The notes under the pieces were generated by a model, which was given only the letters and a program-made list of their open reading frames with translations, did no database searches and was not told where the DNA came from. A stretch of 64,000 nucleotides of DNA from Synergistaceae bacterium. Its GTDB lineage: Bacteria; Synergistota; Synergistia; Synergistales; Aminobacteriaceae. Where the stretch lies: positions 124,001-188,000 of the forward strand of contig JAFUYQ010000013.1 in NCBI GenBank assembly GCA_017470485.1. The letters run 5' to 3'. A program made the translations under genes and the position numbers. Shown here piece after piece: positions 8,189 through 17,127 of this stretch. Each line of letters starts with the position of its first letter. The first letter of the stretch is position 1.

Positions 8189-9514
8189 TTATTTTTTCAG
8201 TATCATCGAGCAATAGAAGCCATCAAGCCACGAATTGCCCGGCATAATGTAAACACCGTAAGGCTTTCCCCTTCTGAAGACATCGCCGCGCCAGTCAATA
8301 AGTCCCGAAACCTCCGCGCATTCTGAATGCCCCGAAAGAACTTCAGCGATTACATTTTCGTTTTCCTGTTTCAGGAGCGAGCATGTAATATAGAGGACGT
8401 AACCGCCTTTTTTGCAGAGGGTAAGAGCGCGTTCAAGGAGTTTTTTCTGAGTGATGACCATCGAGTCGAATTTGTCCCAGTTCAAACGCCATTTTGATTC
8501 TGGCTTTCTGTTCCATGTCCCCGAACATGAACACGGCGCGTCAAGAACAATAAAATCAGGCTCGTTCTCAGGCTCAAGCGATAAGGCATTGCCGGTCTTC
8601 ATCAATGAACGTTCCTTAACTCCCAGTCTTTCGAGTTCGTGAACGGCTGATTTTGAGCGGCCCTCAGAGATTTCCCAGCACTCAATTTTTGATGAAGGGC
8701 ATTCCTGAAGAATCTGTCCTGCTTTGACCCCTCGCCCCGAACACATATCGAGTATGTATCCTCCGTTCTTCGCGAACTTCCCTGCTAATGAGGCAGTAAG
8801 GATTGAGCCTTCAGACTGGACGGTGAATAATCCTTCGTTAAAGCCCCTGAACTTTGAGGGCATTATGCTTTCATTGAGCCTCAACGCGCCCGACAAATCC
8901 GAAGCCTGATAGCGGACTCCTTCAGAATCAAGAATGCCAGTTAATTCCTTCTTTTTTCCGGGCGATACCCTCAATGCCGAGTAAGACGGCAGCTCCATCA
9001 TGTCGAAGAGTGAATAAAGCTCCTGCCTCGTCCATGTCTTAGACCACGCAGGAAGACTCCATACAGGGATTCCGGCGAACATTGCGCGACCCTCCGCAGA
9101 AGGTGAACGGCGGAATTTTTCGAGCGTCTCCGCTCCCTTCTCGATAACTTTGTGGAGTACGGCATTGACGAGGCCGGCATATTTTGACGATGACCTGTTG
9201 CGCCTCAGATACTCGATTATTCCGTTGACCAGTACGCCGCCGGAAAAACGCCTTAATTCAAGAAGTCCTCCCGTCCCCATAATGACCGACATGTAAACGC
9301 TCGGGGGAAGTTTCTCTTTTGAGCGAAGATAGTCAGATGATATTTTCTCCCAAAGCTCGCGCCTCCTCATTAGTATGTATATCAATGACGAGGCCAGCGA
9401 AATATCAGGAGCTTTCATTTTCTCGCGGTCGGCTAAAATTCTCAGTGCTTCAGATGAAAATTTACCGCTGTTTTCGGACGTTAAAACCGTAAGTGCTGCT
9501 TCAATTCCGCGCAA
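8189..9514 (-). CDS. rsmB: 16S rRNA (cytosine-967-C5) methyltransferase
   Basis: Has an N-terminal NusB-like helical domain (about residues 1-150) and a Rossmann methyltransferase domain. The SAM-binding loop is LDMCSGRGVKAGQ; the two catalytic cysteines lie in DAPCSCSGTWNRKPE and in YITCSLLKQENE. Length (441) is normal. The start is TTG, with a strong GGAGG six bases ahead that lies inside the yugP end; yugP's stop TAA directly abuts it (TAATTG), pointing to coupled translation. Many homologs include an RNA-binding PUA-like piece; none is obvious here. Confidence 0.93.
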   Translation of the reverse strand: MRGIEAALTVLTSENSGKFSSEALRILADREKMKAPDISLASSLIYILMRRRELWEKISSDYLRSKEKLPPSVYMSVIMGTGGLLELRRFSGGVLVNGIIEYLRRNRSSSKYAGLVNAVLHKVIEKGAETLEKFRRSPSAEGRAMFAGIPVWSLPAWSKTWTRQELYSLFDMMELPSYSALRVSPGKKKELTGILDSEGVRYQASDLSGALRLNESIMPSKFRGFNEGLFTVQSEGSILTASLAGKFAKNGGYILDMCSGRGVKAGQILQECPSSKIECWEISEGRSKSAVHELERLGVKERSLMKTGNALSLEPENEPDFIVLDAPCSCSGTWNRKPESKWRLNWDKFDSMVITQKKLLERALTLCKKGGYVLYITCSLLKQENENVIAEVLSGHSECAEVSGLIDWRGDVFRRGKPYGVYIMPGNSWLDGFYCSMILKK

Positions 9515-10207
9515 TTAGTTCCTCCTCGAAGACCTGCTTATTAGTATAAGCCTCACCAGCTGCAATAACGACATCAATGCCGCCGCTATGTAAGTCCATG
9601 CCGCCGCGTTAAGAACTTTCCTTGCCCCCGACAATTCATCAGGCGATAAAGTATGAGTCTGTTCGAGGAGTTTCAGGGCGCGCGAACTCGCGTTAATCTC
9701 AACAGGAAGCGTAACTAAATGAAAGACTAATGCGCCCGTGAAAAGCATTATGCCGATATTAACGAGCATGAAGTTGCCCATTAAGAGGCCGATTACGAAC
9801 AGGGGCATTGACGCGGTTGAACATATATTCACGGCAGGAACGATGGTGTTTCTGAAGATTAATGGCGAATACATTTCATGATGCTGAATCGCATGGCCTA
9901 CTTCATGGGCTGCAACTCCTATTGAAGCTATGCTCCTGTTCCCGTAAACACCGTCAGAAAGATTCAGCGTTCTGTTTCTGGGGTCGTAATGATCCGTTAG
10001 ATTCCCTGATACATGATTTATCGGCATCGTTGACATTCCGTAGAGGGTAAGAAGCATTCTGGCAACGCTGTCGGCAGTAACTCCGCCCCTTGCGGGGATT
10101 TTGCTGTACTCGCTGAAGGTTGACTGAACACGCGACTGCGCCCACATTGAGAGAAGCAGCGCCGGAACAAGCAGTATCATTGTAGGATCTAATCCATAAC
10201 CTAGCAT
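9515..10207 (-). CDS. YugP-type membrane zinc metallopeptidase
   Basis: 230 residues with a first membrane helix (about 8-22), the family motif GVTADSVARMLL, and the zinc site AAHEVGHAIQH (HExxH). Two further membrane segments follow at about 125-165, with a last one near the C-terminus. The family is DUF2207-unrelated PF04298; substrates are unknown. It heads the yugP-rsmB-ankyrin-PASTA-rpe-rodZ unit. GGAGG sits ahead of the ATG. Confidence 0.9.
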   Translation of the reverse strand: MLGYGLDPTMILLVPALLLSMWAQSRVQSTFSEYSKIPARGGVTADSVARMLLTLYGMSTMPINHVSGNLTDHYDPRNRTLNLSDGVYGNRSIASIGVAAHEVGHAIQHHEMYSPLIFRNTIVPAVNICSTASMPLFVIGLLMGNFMLVNIGIMLFTGALVFHLVTLPVEINASSRALKLLEQTHTLSPDELSGARKVLNAAAWTYIAAALMSLLQLVRLILISRSSRRN

Positions 10208-10240
10208 TATTAATTCCTCCTTTAATAATCACGAAAATTC

Positions 10241-10249
10241 AGTATAGCA
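10241..10249 (-). promoter_or_regulatory. Candidate extended -10 promoter for the yugP unit
   Basis: Minus-strand TGCTATACT (10249-10241) is an extended -10 element about 35 bases before the yugP start. No good -35 is visible, which extended -10 promoters tolerate. Confidence 0.4.
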
Positions 10250-10267
10250 TAGCACTAAGCATTAAGC

Positions 10268-10855
10268 CTATTGACTCCAGACACCTAAATTTTTCTGTTT
10301 CGCCTCGTCCTGAAATTTCCTGAACTCGGTTTCATAACGCCTGTTAGGTTTTATTATCATCACTTTCGCATAGCCCCCCAGTAACAATTTTGCGTTGAAC
10401 ATTGACGCTCTCATTGTTTCCTCGTTAATGACGCTGGGATTCGCGAGCCAGACGTAAGCGAGATGACGGTTATACCTGTCCTGCGGTGATGAGTCGTACT
10501 CAAGCCATACTTGTCTTCCGTTCAATGAGTCCTTAGTGAATCGGCTCGCCTCTTTACCGTAGAACTGCACCGGCTTGTTAGGGTGAACTGTCTCAGGAGT
10601 ATCAACTCCGAGAAGCCTAACTCTTCGTTCCTGACCGTCAACTTTCACTAACGCCGTATCACCGTCAACTACCCTCGTTACGATTCCTGAGACGAAATCC
10701 TGACCGCCTCCGATGTCTGTCGTTACGTTACGGGAAATCGTGTTTCCGTCAAGGAAATATGCAAGTCCGGCAAGGATTAGTATTATTATTGCCTTCTTGG
10801 GGCCGAGAGACATCAGCTGACGGAAAACAGTGCCGTATGATTGTCTTCTGGCCAT
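10268..10855 (-). CDS. Membrane-anchored thermonuclease-family (SNase) protein
   Basis: A staphylococcal-nuclease fold behind a membrane anchor (about residues 16-33). Core motifs are IVTRVVDGDTALVKV, RVRLLGVDTPETVHP (catalytic Arg and Asp), then DRYNRHLAYVWL and NLGVWSQ at the end. Such proteins cleave DNA and RNA in the presence of calcium outside the cytoplasm. The frame is open to 10942 but that would run deep into the C69 gene; the ATG at 10855, preceded by GTGAGGG, gives 195 residues and a sensible anchor. It lies 2 bases after the C69 stop. Confidence 0.88.
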   Translation of the reverse strand: MARRQSYGTVFRQLMSLGPKKAIIILILAGLAYFLDGNTISRNVTTDIGGGQDFVSGIVTRVVDGDTALVKVDGQERRVRLLGVDTPETVHPNKPVQFYGKEASRFTKDSLNGRQVWLEYDSSPQDRYNRHLAYVWLANPSVINEETMRASMFNAKLLLGGYAKVMIIKPNRRYETEFRKFQDEAKQKNLGVWSQ

Positions 10856-10857
10856 GC

Positions 10858-12633
10858 CTAATCCCTCACCCTCATACGCACAACACCGGCATATTTTCTT
10901 CCCGACTTCTCGCGGATAATCATGTATAAATCCATGAAGCACGGCACTGAATCATTGCGCCACTCTCCGCCGGTGAACTCAAGAATCAAACTGCCCTTAT
11001 CCGTTCCAACCGATGAACATTCCGACCACTTCCCGAAATCCAAGTATGACGGGCCGCATTTGCATTCCTTAACGTCAAGGGAGTCGGCACTGATCTGAGA
11101 TGAAGGAATCATTACGCTGAATTTCTTTCCCTTTACTGCGGAAGTCAGAGCCTCGCCGGTCAGAATGCCAAGTTCATGCCTCATTGATTCTCTGAACTTG
11201 CTGAGTTCTTCGGCCTGACTTATAACGAATCCTTCCATCATGGCGCGAGCTATATCGGGGCTGTTTCGGATTCTGAGTTCGAGCTGGGAGTCGAGAGGCG
11301 CGAATTTCTTTTCTTCCTCCTCCTCGAACTCCCTGACTTTCTCATGAATGTAATCCGCTTTCTCATCGTAAAGAATATCGCAGGCCGCTTTAATCTCCAT
11401 TGCCCTGTACCATGCGTTATTCCTGTAATCCATATCAGCCGGTGATGTCGCGAAGTGTTCAGCGGTCGAGGTGTCAGCGTCCTTGTCCTCATAGCCCTCA
11501 GGAATCGAGGGGATACCGAAATACCACGCTATATACGGCGAACAGCAGGGGCTTCCGAGAGATTTACGGATAACGATTCTGTCGGGGTTGTGGCGGATCT
11601 GGAAGATTGAACTTTCGAGAGTCTCAGCGTTGCAGACCGTGAGGGGCTTGCTGAAATGGGGCGAGTCATTTCCGGCTGTGTACGATGATGAATCCTCGAA
11701 GTGAGTCCTGAGTATCTTCTTTATCATCTCAATGCTGACTGGGTGGGCAGGCTTTATCGAGAACGGAAGCGGTTCCCATTCCTGCATTAAGAGCGGCGAT
11801 AAATCAATGTCCAGTAACATCTGGAATGCCCTGACATGACGGTGGGTATTCTTCTCGTCAGCGTATGAGTCCTCAGCCTGATACACCCTCTTGAAATCGA
11901 ACGTTCCGTCTTCAGGCTTGTACCAGCCGCGTTTCACAGCATAGTCCACGAGTTCGGCGTAACCGTGAGCTTTCTTGTCCGGCTCGTGAATCGTGTAATG
12001 GTTCGGGATAACCGCCACTTCATCATCAGGGACTCTGTGAACCGCGTAATGTTTTCCGCGAACTGCCTGCATTACGAAAATTTCTTCTTTGTCGGCGAAA
12101 GCATAGCTTCTTCCGCTTGAGGCGTAACCGTATTTATCTATGAGGCGCGAGGCAATCTCTACGGCTTCTTTTGCGGTGTGGGCAGTCTCGGCAGTAATTC
12201 TTCTGAGGCCGTAACCGATTCCGCCGTCTGTTAATTCCGGATTGTCTTCACGGGATTCGGCGCAGTTGTTCGAGACGATGACGACACCATGACCGTTGAC
12301 GAACGAATCGCAGAATGAAGGGCCGGGATTCTCAGGGTCATAATATTTTGCTTCTGCCCAGAAAAGACTCGTTCTTGTTTCGGGCAGTTCGAGTTCAGCG
12401 AATGAAGGCTCAAATTTTGCCTTAGTACCCTGATGTCTCCTGAGCTTGTGAACGAGATGAGTCTGCATTGAGCATCTTCCCGGAGCGTCCTCGTTATGAC
12501 CCACGAGAACTTCACCGGTTGCGGAGGCGTTGCGGCCAACAAGAACCGTCATGCAGGCATTAGAGGGTGAGGCTTTAAGGATTAGAGCGAGGGTTACTGC
12601 GGTTAAGAGTGCCGGAAAAATTAATGACATCAT
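10858..12633 (-). CDS. Exported C69-family dipeptidase
   Basis: An Ntn-hydrolase of the PepD/C69 family. A signal peptide runs to SNA and the mature protein starts at Cys27 (ACMTVLVG), the N-terminal nucleophile; VGHNEDAPGR and the following dipeptidase core are typical. A C-terminal portion of about 100 residues after the helical EEEEEK region (with CKCGPS and an FTGGEW segment) looks like an added domain. The frame is open to 12684, but AGGAG 9 bases ahead of the ATG at 12633 and the signal peptide decide the shorter start. It likely degrades peptides in the periplasm. Confidence 0.88.
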   Translation of the reverse strand: MMSLIFPALLTAVTLALILKASPSNACMTVLVGRNASATGEVLVGHNEDAPGRCSMQTHLVHKLRRHQGTKAKFEPSFAELELPETRTSLFWAEAKYYDPENPGPSFCDSFVNGHGVVIVSNNCAESREDNPELTDGGIGYGLRRITAETAHTAKEAVEIASRLIDKYGYASSGRSYAFADKEEIFVMQAVRGKHYAVHRVPDDEVAVIPNHYTIHEPDKKAHGYAELVDYAVKRGWYKPEDGTFDFKRVYQAEDSYADEKNTHRHVRAFQMLLDIDLSPLLMQEWEPLPFSIKPAHPVSIEMIKKILRTHFEDSSSYTAGNDSPHFSKPLTVCNAETLESSIFQIRHNPDRIVIRKSLGSPCCSPYIAWYFGIPSIPEGYEDKDADTSTAEHFATSPADMDYRNNAWYRAMEIKAACDILYDEKADYIHEKVREFEEEEEKKFAPLDSQLELRIRNSPDIARAMMEGFVISQAEELSKFRESMRHELGILTGEALTSAVKGKKFSVMIPSSQISADSLDVKECKCGPSYLDFGKWSECSSVGTDKGSLILEFTGGEWRNDSVPCFMDLYMIIREKSGRKYAGVVRMRVRD

Positions 12634-12688
12634 AAAAAATATCTCCTGTCTGAAATTTACAGGTGCAACTATATCACGTTTCATAGCA

Positions 12689-12694
12689 TATAAT
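12689..12694 (+). promoter_or_regulatory. Candidate -10 box for the AsmA/TamB-like gene
   Basis: A perfect TATAAT 40 bases ahead of the chosen start, in the divergent gap between the C69 gene and the AsmA-like gene. No matching -35 at 16-18 bases. Confidence 0.35.
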
Positions 12695-12733
12695 TACTTC
12701 ATGTAACAAAATGAAAGGAAAGTGATTATCTTG

Positions 12734-15700
12734 ATGGCTGACGATATTCTTCTGCCGGAGCTTTACAAGCCGGAGCCGGTTCACAGAAGAAGGAACAGAC
12801 GCAGAAAAATCAATGCAGGCGGACACAAAAAAGGATATTTCTTCATGTTCCTGATAGCATTAGCGGTGGCAGGGGTATTATTTTCGTTTGCTGACATAGG
12901 CGGAAATATTGCTCTAAGCATAGCCAAGAATTTTCTCAGCAAGAACTTCCAGATAAAATTAACCGCCGAAAAAATTTCAGGCAATCCCGTAAGAGGCTAT
13001 ACACTTCATAACTTCGCGCTCACTGACGAACGGACAAGCAGAGATATTTTCTCAGCAGGTTTCCTGACGGGGAGAATTAATCTTCCGGCGGTCTTAACTG
13101 GAAATTTAAGGCTCTCGGAAATTTCACTCGGCGGAATCAGCATGGACGTTGAAAAATTTATCTCGGCAGTTCAGGATTTACAGCTACCGGAATCAGAACA
13201 TAAAAACGCTTCTGCCCCTTCGGTTTCTGAGGGAGGCAGTTTCGGAATTGCCCCAGCTTTCGCGGAGGAGGGCGGTTCGGAATCGCTTCCTGAAATTCCG
13301 ATTGACCGATTCACGGTTAAGGACAGTCATTTTTCATCTGCCTACGGGGTTTTCGATGTCAATGAAATCAAAGCTGACGTAAAGAATCTTGATATTGACG
13401 TGGACGGGAGTATTAACGGTCTTCCGCTGAAGGGCAGTATTGACATGGGCGAGTCGGCAGGTATCACCGCCGCGAACAAAGCTGAATTATTCTTGGGAAA
13501 AGGCAAAATTCTGATGACAGGCGGCCTCATTAACAACAGGCTTGATATTCATGCGTCAGGCGAGGATTTCGACCTCAAGGAAATTACAGCTCTTTACCCT
13601 TCAGTGCTGAAGTCTCAGGATTTCAACGGCAACGCTGATTTCACGGCTGAGATTACCGGCGGGACAGGCAGTCCGAAATTCACAGGCTCAATAAACTACA
13701 AAGGAACGAAGATTTACGGCTACCCTGTCGAACGGGCAAGCGCGAATCTCGCGTACTCCGACAACAGAGTATCGGTCAGCAACATTCAGGCCAGCGCGTT
13801 CAATATACCTGTTCAGGGCGAACTAGCCGCCGCAATGAGACCTAATCAGCCGCTCTCCGTAATGGTCAAACTTGACGGAACTGAAGCAAATCTTAACGGC
13901 CTCGATGAAATTCTCAGCATTCCCGAACTTAAAGCATTAAGCGGTAAAGTCTCGCTCTTTAACGTGAACATCAGCGGCCCTGTTAATGCTCTCAGCGGTC
14001 TTGTGAACTTCAACGCTCCGAAAATTACCTATGACGGGCGGTCATTAACGAATATCCGTGCCCAGATGAAACTCGCAAAGAGCGACACGGCGAATGTTGA
14101 CGGTAAATTCACGTTTGAGGGTGCGGCAGGCTATCTCAGCGGTAAAATAGCTTCTCTCCTCACTAACCCCGATATGAACATGACCGCAAAAATCGCAGGG
14201 CTTGACATAAAACGCATTGAGAGCATGATTCCAGACGCACCGCAGTACAAGTTAGGCGGTAAAATCACGGCAAGCGTTACGGTGAAGGGTACTGCCTCAA
14301 ATCCGAAGGTTACAGGCTCGTTGAGCAGCCCTGAATTTTCCGGCTGGGGTCAGAAAATCACAAAGCCCGAAGTGAATTTCTCATTTGCCGGAAAAACTCT
14401 CACCATCAGCAAGACCGAAGGAACTCTCAACGGTATGCCGGTCAATCTCAGCGGAACAATATCGCCCCTTCCGTCATCAAATCCGAATCTCAACATCAGT
14501 GCCACCATCACAATGACACCTTCGGCACTGAAAGCCTATGTTCCCGACATTGACAGCTACGGCCTGAAAGGTACAGTGAACGCAGGATTGAAGATTCAGG
14601 GGAATGCCGACAGTCCGGCGGTTAAGCTGCTTGCGGAATCGCCGAGCCTTGAAGCTATGAAGATGATAACGGCTAAAGGGCTGGAGCTTACAACGGCACT
14701 TGACGGAGATTTGTCGAAACTTGAGAAAATCAGCGTTAATGTCTCGGCAAAATCTTTATCGGCAAGCGGAGTTACCTTCACTGGAATCAAAGCGGACGTA
14801 AGCAAGAACGGCGACAGCATTAAACTTTCAAGCCTCAGTGCAAAGAGCGGTGAAGGTACTGTAACGGGTTCAGGGAATGCCTCAGTTTCGGGGAAATCGC
14901 CGCTTGATTTCAGTTTTGACTTCAAGAATCTTGCGCTTGCCCAGTTAGCTGCTTCATCAGGAATTGACCTTAAAGGCAGTCTTTCGGGAAGCCTTAAAGT
15001 TTCGGGGAAGAATGAAAATCCTTCCGTCTCATTGACGGCTGATGTTCCTTCTCTTAATGCAATGGGCTTCACTCTGAAGAATCTCATCGCTGAACTCTCA
15101 GGGAACACTGACAATATAACTCTGAAGAACGTCAAGGCTAATGTCGAAGGAGCAGAAGTTACCGCAGGAGGAAATATTCAGATTACCCCCTCGATGAAAT
15201 TGAATGTTACTCTCAACGGGAACAGCATTAATCTTGAGCAGTTATTGAAGAATTATCCGGCCATGAAGGGAAAACTCTCAGGGACTGCCGGACTGACATT
15301 CAATCTTACCGGCAACGAAAAGGCTGTGAACGGCAAAGGCTCTCTGACCTCAAAATCGTTAAAGGCTTTCGGGATTAAGATGAGCGATGTAAATCTGCCT
15401 CTTTCATATTCAGGTAACACGTTTGCGTCAAGGGGAGGTACAGCGAAACTTTACGGAGGAACGGCGAAGAACACATTAACGTTCGACACGGCCTCAATGA
15501 AATTCACTGATGAAATCGCGGCTGACGGTGTTGACGTGAACGGATTGATTCAAGATGTATCGGGCGGCCTCGAAGGCAAAGTTACCGGTACTGGAAAGCT
15601 GACCTTCAAAGTAACAGGTTCGGCGAAAGACAAGGTATCGTATTCCGGCAACGGTAATTTCTCAATGGGCTCGGGCGCGATAACCGGCTTCAAATGGCTT

Positions 15701-16426
15701 GACCTTTTCACGATGATTCACAAGTCGAACGGACTTAGATATGCCAGTGTCAACGCGCCGATGACGCTTCAGACCGGCAAACTAATCATCAAGGCCGGAG
15801 CGATTGCCAACGCCAACAAGAATGACGCACTTTACAGGTACGCTAAACTTTCAAGGGACGGAGCTGTGAATTTTTCGGGCGAGAAAATGACGATGGACTT
15901 CATGACCGAAAGCAGTGTTAATTACCAGCTCATCAATGCTATACAGGGAGGCACTAAGGGCGGAATTGAGTCTTTGCTGAAAGGCGGAGTATCAGGTTTC
16001 GGGGACAGCGTTAAGGCGTTTCTGTCGGGCGGACTTACTGAGGCTAAGAAGACAGCTTCAACGGGTGATTTCAGGACTGTAACGCTTCGGATTCACGGTA
16101 AAGCGGATTCGTTATCGTTCTCAGGATTTAAGATAAGCGAGCCGGAATTGAAAGAACAAGACAAGCCTCAGACTAATGAGCAGAAGCCTCAGCAGACTCA
16201 AAAGCAGAACCTTCAGGACGCATTGAAGGAGAAAGCAAAGGAGGCACTGCCCGACGAGCTGAAGAAGGCATTAAAGATTGAGACTCCGAAAAATAACACG
16301 CCTCAGACGCAGACGCAGAATAAAAATCAGCCTCAGCAGAATACAAGACGTAATGTTGAGGACGTACTGAAAGAGGAATTGCAGAAGGGACTACAGAAAG
16401 GATTAGGTGAGCTGTTCAAGAGATGA
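12734..16426 (+). CDS. AsmA/TamB-like envelope protein
   Basis: A 1230-residue protein with a basic start (RRRNRRRK), one membrane helix (about residues 35-55) and a very long region of short repeated beta strands of the AsmA/TamB/YhdP type. Recurring phrases are GxLSGSxKVSGxxxNPxVSLTAxxPSLxAxG and GTVxASVTVKGTASNPKVTGSLSSP. The end is Gln/Lys-rich, with the AsmA-like tail DALKEKAKEALPDELKKALK. Such proteins bridge inner and outer membranes and carry phospholipid. A GTG at 12722 is too near the AGGA; the ATG at 12734 is preferred though its spacing (14) is long. It overlaps the next gene by 4 bases. Confidence 0.88.
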   Translation: MADDILLPELYKPEPVHRRRNRRRKINAGGHKKGYFFMFLIALAVAGVLFSFADIGGNIALSIAKNFLSKNFQIKLTAEKISGNPVRGYTLHNFALTDERTSRDIFSAGFLTGRINLPAVLTGNLRLSEISLGGISMDVEKFISAVQDLQLPESEHKNASAPSVSEGGSFGIAPAFAEEGGSESLPEIPIDRFTVKDSHFSSAYGVFDVNEIKADVKNLDIDVDGSINGLPLKGSIDMGESAGITAANKAELFLGKGKILMTGGLINNRLDIHASGEDFDLKEITALYPSVLKSQDFNGNADFTAEITGGTGSPKFTGSINYKGTKIYGYPVERASANLAYSDNRVSVSNIQASAFNIPVQGELAAAMRPNQPLSVMVKLDGTEANLNGLDEILSIPELKALSGKVSLFNVNISGPVNALSGLVNFNAPKITYDGRSLTNIRAQMKLAKSDTANVDGKFTFEGAAGYLSGKIASLLTNPDMNMTAKIAGLDIKRIESMIPDAPQYKLGGKITASVTVKGTASNPKVTGSLSSPEFSGWGQKITKPEVNFSFAGKTLTISKTEGTLNGMPVNLSGTISPLPSSNPNLNISATITMTPSALKAYVPDIDSYGLKGTVNAGLKIQGNADSPAVKLLAESPSLEAMKMITAKGLELTTALDGDLSKLEKISVNVSAKSLSASGVTFTGIKADVSKNGDSIKLSSLSAKSGEGTVTGSGNASVSGKSPLDFSFDFKNLALAQLAASSGIDLKGSLSGSLKVSGKNENPSVSLTADVPSLNAMGFTLKNLIAELSGNTDNITLKNVKANVEGAEVTAGGNIQITPSMKLNVTLNGNSINLEQLLKNYPAMKGKLSGTAGLTFNLTGNEKAVNGKGSLTSKSLKAFGIKMSDVNLPLSYSGNTFASRGGTAKLYGGTAKNTLTFDTASMKFTDEIAADGVDVNGLIQDVSGGLEGKVTGTGKLTFKVTGSAKDKVSYSGNGNFSMGSGAITGFKWLDLFTMIHKSNGLRYASVNAPMTLQTGKLIIKAGAIANANKNDALYRYAKLSRDGAVNFSGEKMTMDFMTESSVNYQLINAIQGGTKGGIESLLKGGVSGFGDSVKAFLSGGLTEAKKTASTGDFRTVTLRIHGKADSLSFSGFKISEPELKEQDKPQTNEQKPQQTQKQNLQDALKEKAKEALPDELKKALKIETPKNNTPQTQTQNKNQPQQNTRRNVEDVLKEELQKGLQKGLGELFKR

Positions 16427-17037
16427 GAATGCTTCATGACCCTGTGAAATTATTGCTGACGATACCGGCGTTATTATGGGCATTGTCGTTCCATGAATTT
16501 TGTCATGGGTTTGCCGCCCGAATGGTGGGCGATCCGACTGCTGAACGTTACGGGAGATTAACGCTCAATCCACTGGCGCACTTTGATATTGTGGGGACGT
16601 TAATGCTTCTTTTCGTAGGTTTCGGGTGGGCGAAGCCGGTGCCGATTAACACGAGGTATTTCCGGCATCCCAGAAGGGATTTAATAATCGTATCGCTTGC
16701 GGGTATTGCCGGGAATATTTTAACGGCGGTGCTTTCGGTACTTTTCCTGCGTTTCATGGGGGAATACTGGTACGCATTGACGGGTAGGCCCGGCCTCACG
16801 ATAGTGGTGCAGATGATTAACATTAACATGGGACTGGCGGCATTCAATTTGATTCCGATACCGCCGCTTGACGGCTCGAGAGTGCTTGAGGCGTTTCTGC
16901 CGTACAAGTACATGGAGTATTACTACTGGCTTGAACGCTACGGAATGATAATACTTCTGGTTCTTCTGATGACCGGAATAATCAATGTGATTTTCGAGCC
17001 GATAATAGTATTTCTATGGAACTTCCTGCCGTACTAG
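16423..17037 (+). CDS. Site-2-protease-type membrane metallopeptidase (M50)
   Basis: 204 residues with about five membrane segments. The zinc motif is SFHEFCHGF (His24, Glu25, His28), followed by GDPTAERYGRLTLNPLAHFD, typical of the compact M50 subfamily, and the third ligand region NLIPIPPLDGSRVL. No PDZ domain, so it is not a classic RseP. It cleaves within membranes in the known family members; the substrate here is unknown. Its ATG overlaps the AsmA-like stop (ATGA). Confidence 0.93.
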   Translation: MRMLHDPVKLLLTIPALLWALSFHEFCHGFAARMVGDPTAERYGRLTLNPLAHFDIVGTLMLLFVGFGWAKPVPINTRYFRHPRRDLIIVSLAGIAGNILTAVLSVLFLRFMGEYWYALTGRPGLTIVVQMININMGLAAFNLIPIPPLDGSRVLEAFLPYKYMEYYYWLERYGMIILLVLLMTGIINVIFEPIIVFLWNFLPY

Positions 17038-17049
17038 AATGCAGATAAA

Positions 17050-17089
17050 AATTGCACCTCTTGGGATCAGCTCAAGAGGTGCGTTTTTA
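17050..17089. terminator. Bidirectional terminator
   Basis: GCACCTCTTG (17054-17063) pairs perfectly with CAAGAGGTGC (17073-17082). T-rich tracts follow on both strands (GTTTTT rightward, AATTTTT leftward), so it can end both the M50 gene and the convergent restriction gene. Confidence 0.88.
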
Positions 17090-17127
17090 TGCTGACTTAA
17101 TTTTGAAGGAAGCAAAGGGAGTCGCTT

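Noticed and set aside
14596-15135. A 179-codon minus-strand ORF within the AsmA-like gene
   Set aside because: Antisense shadow of a repetitive Ser/Leu-rich coding sequence; no start context or known motif.
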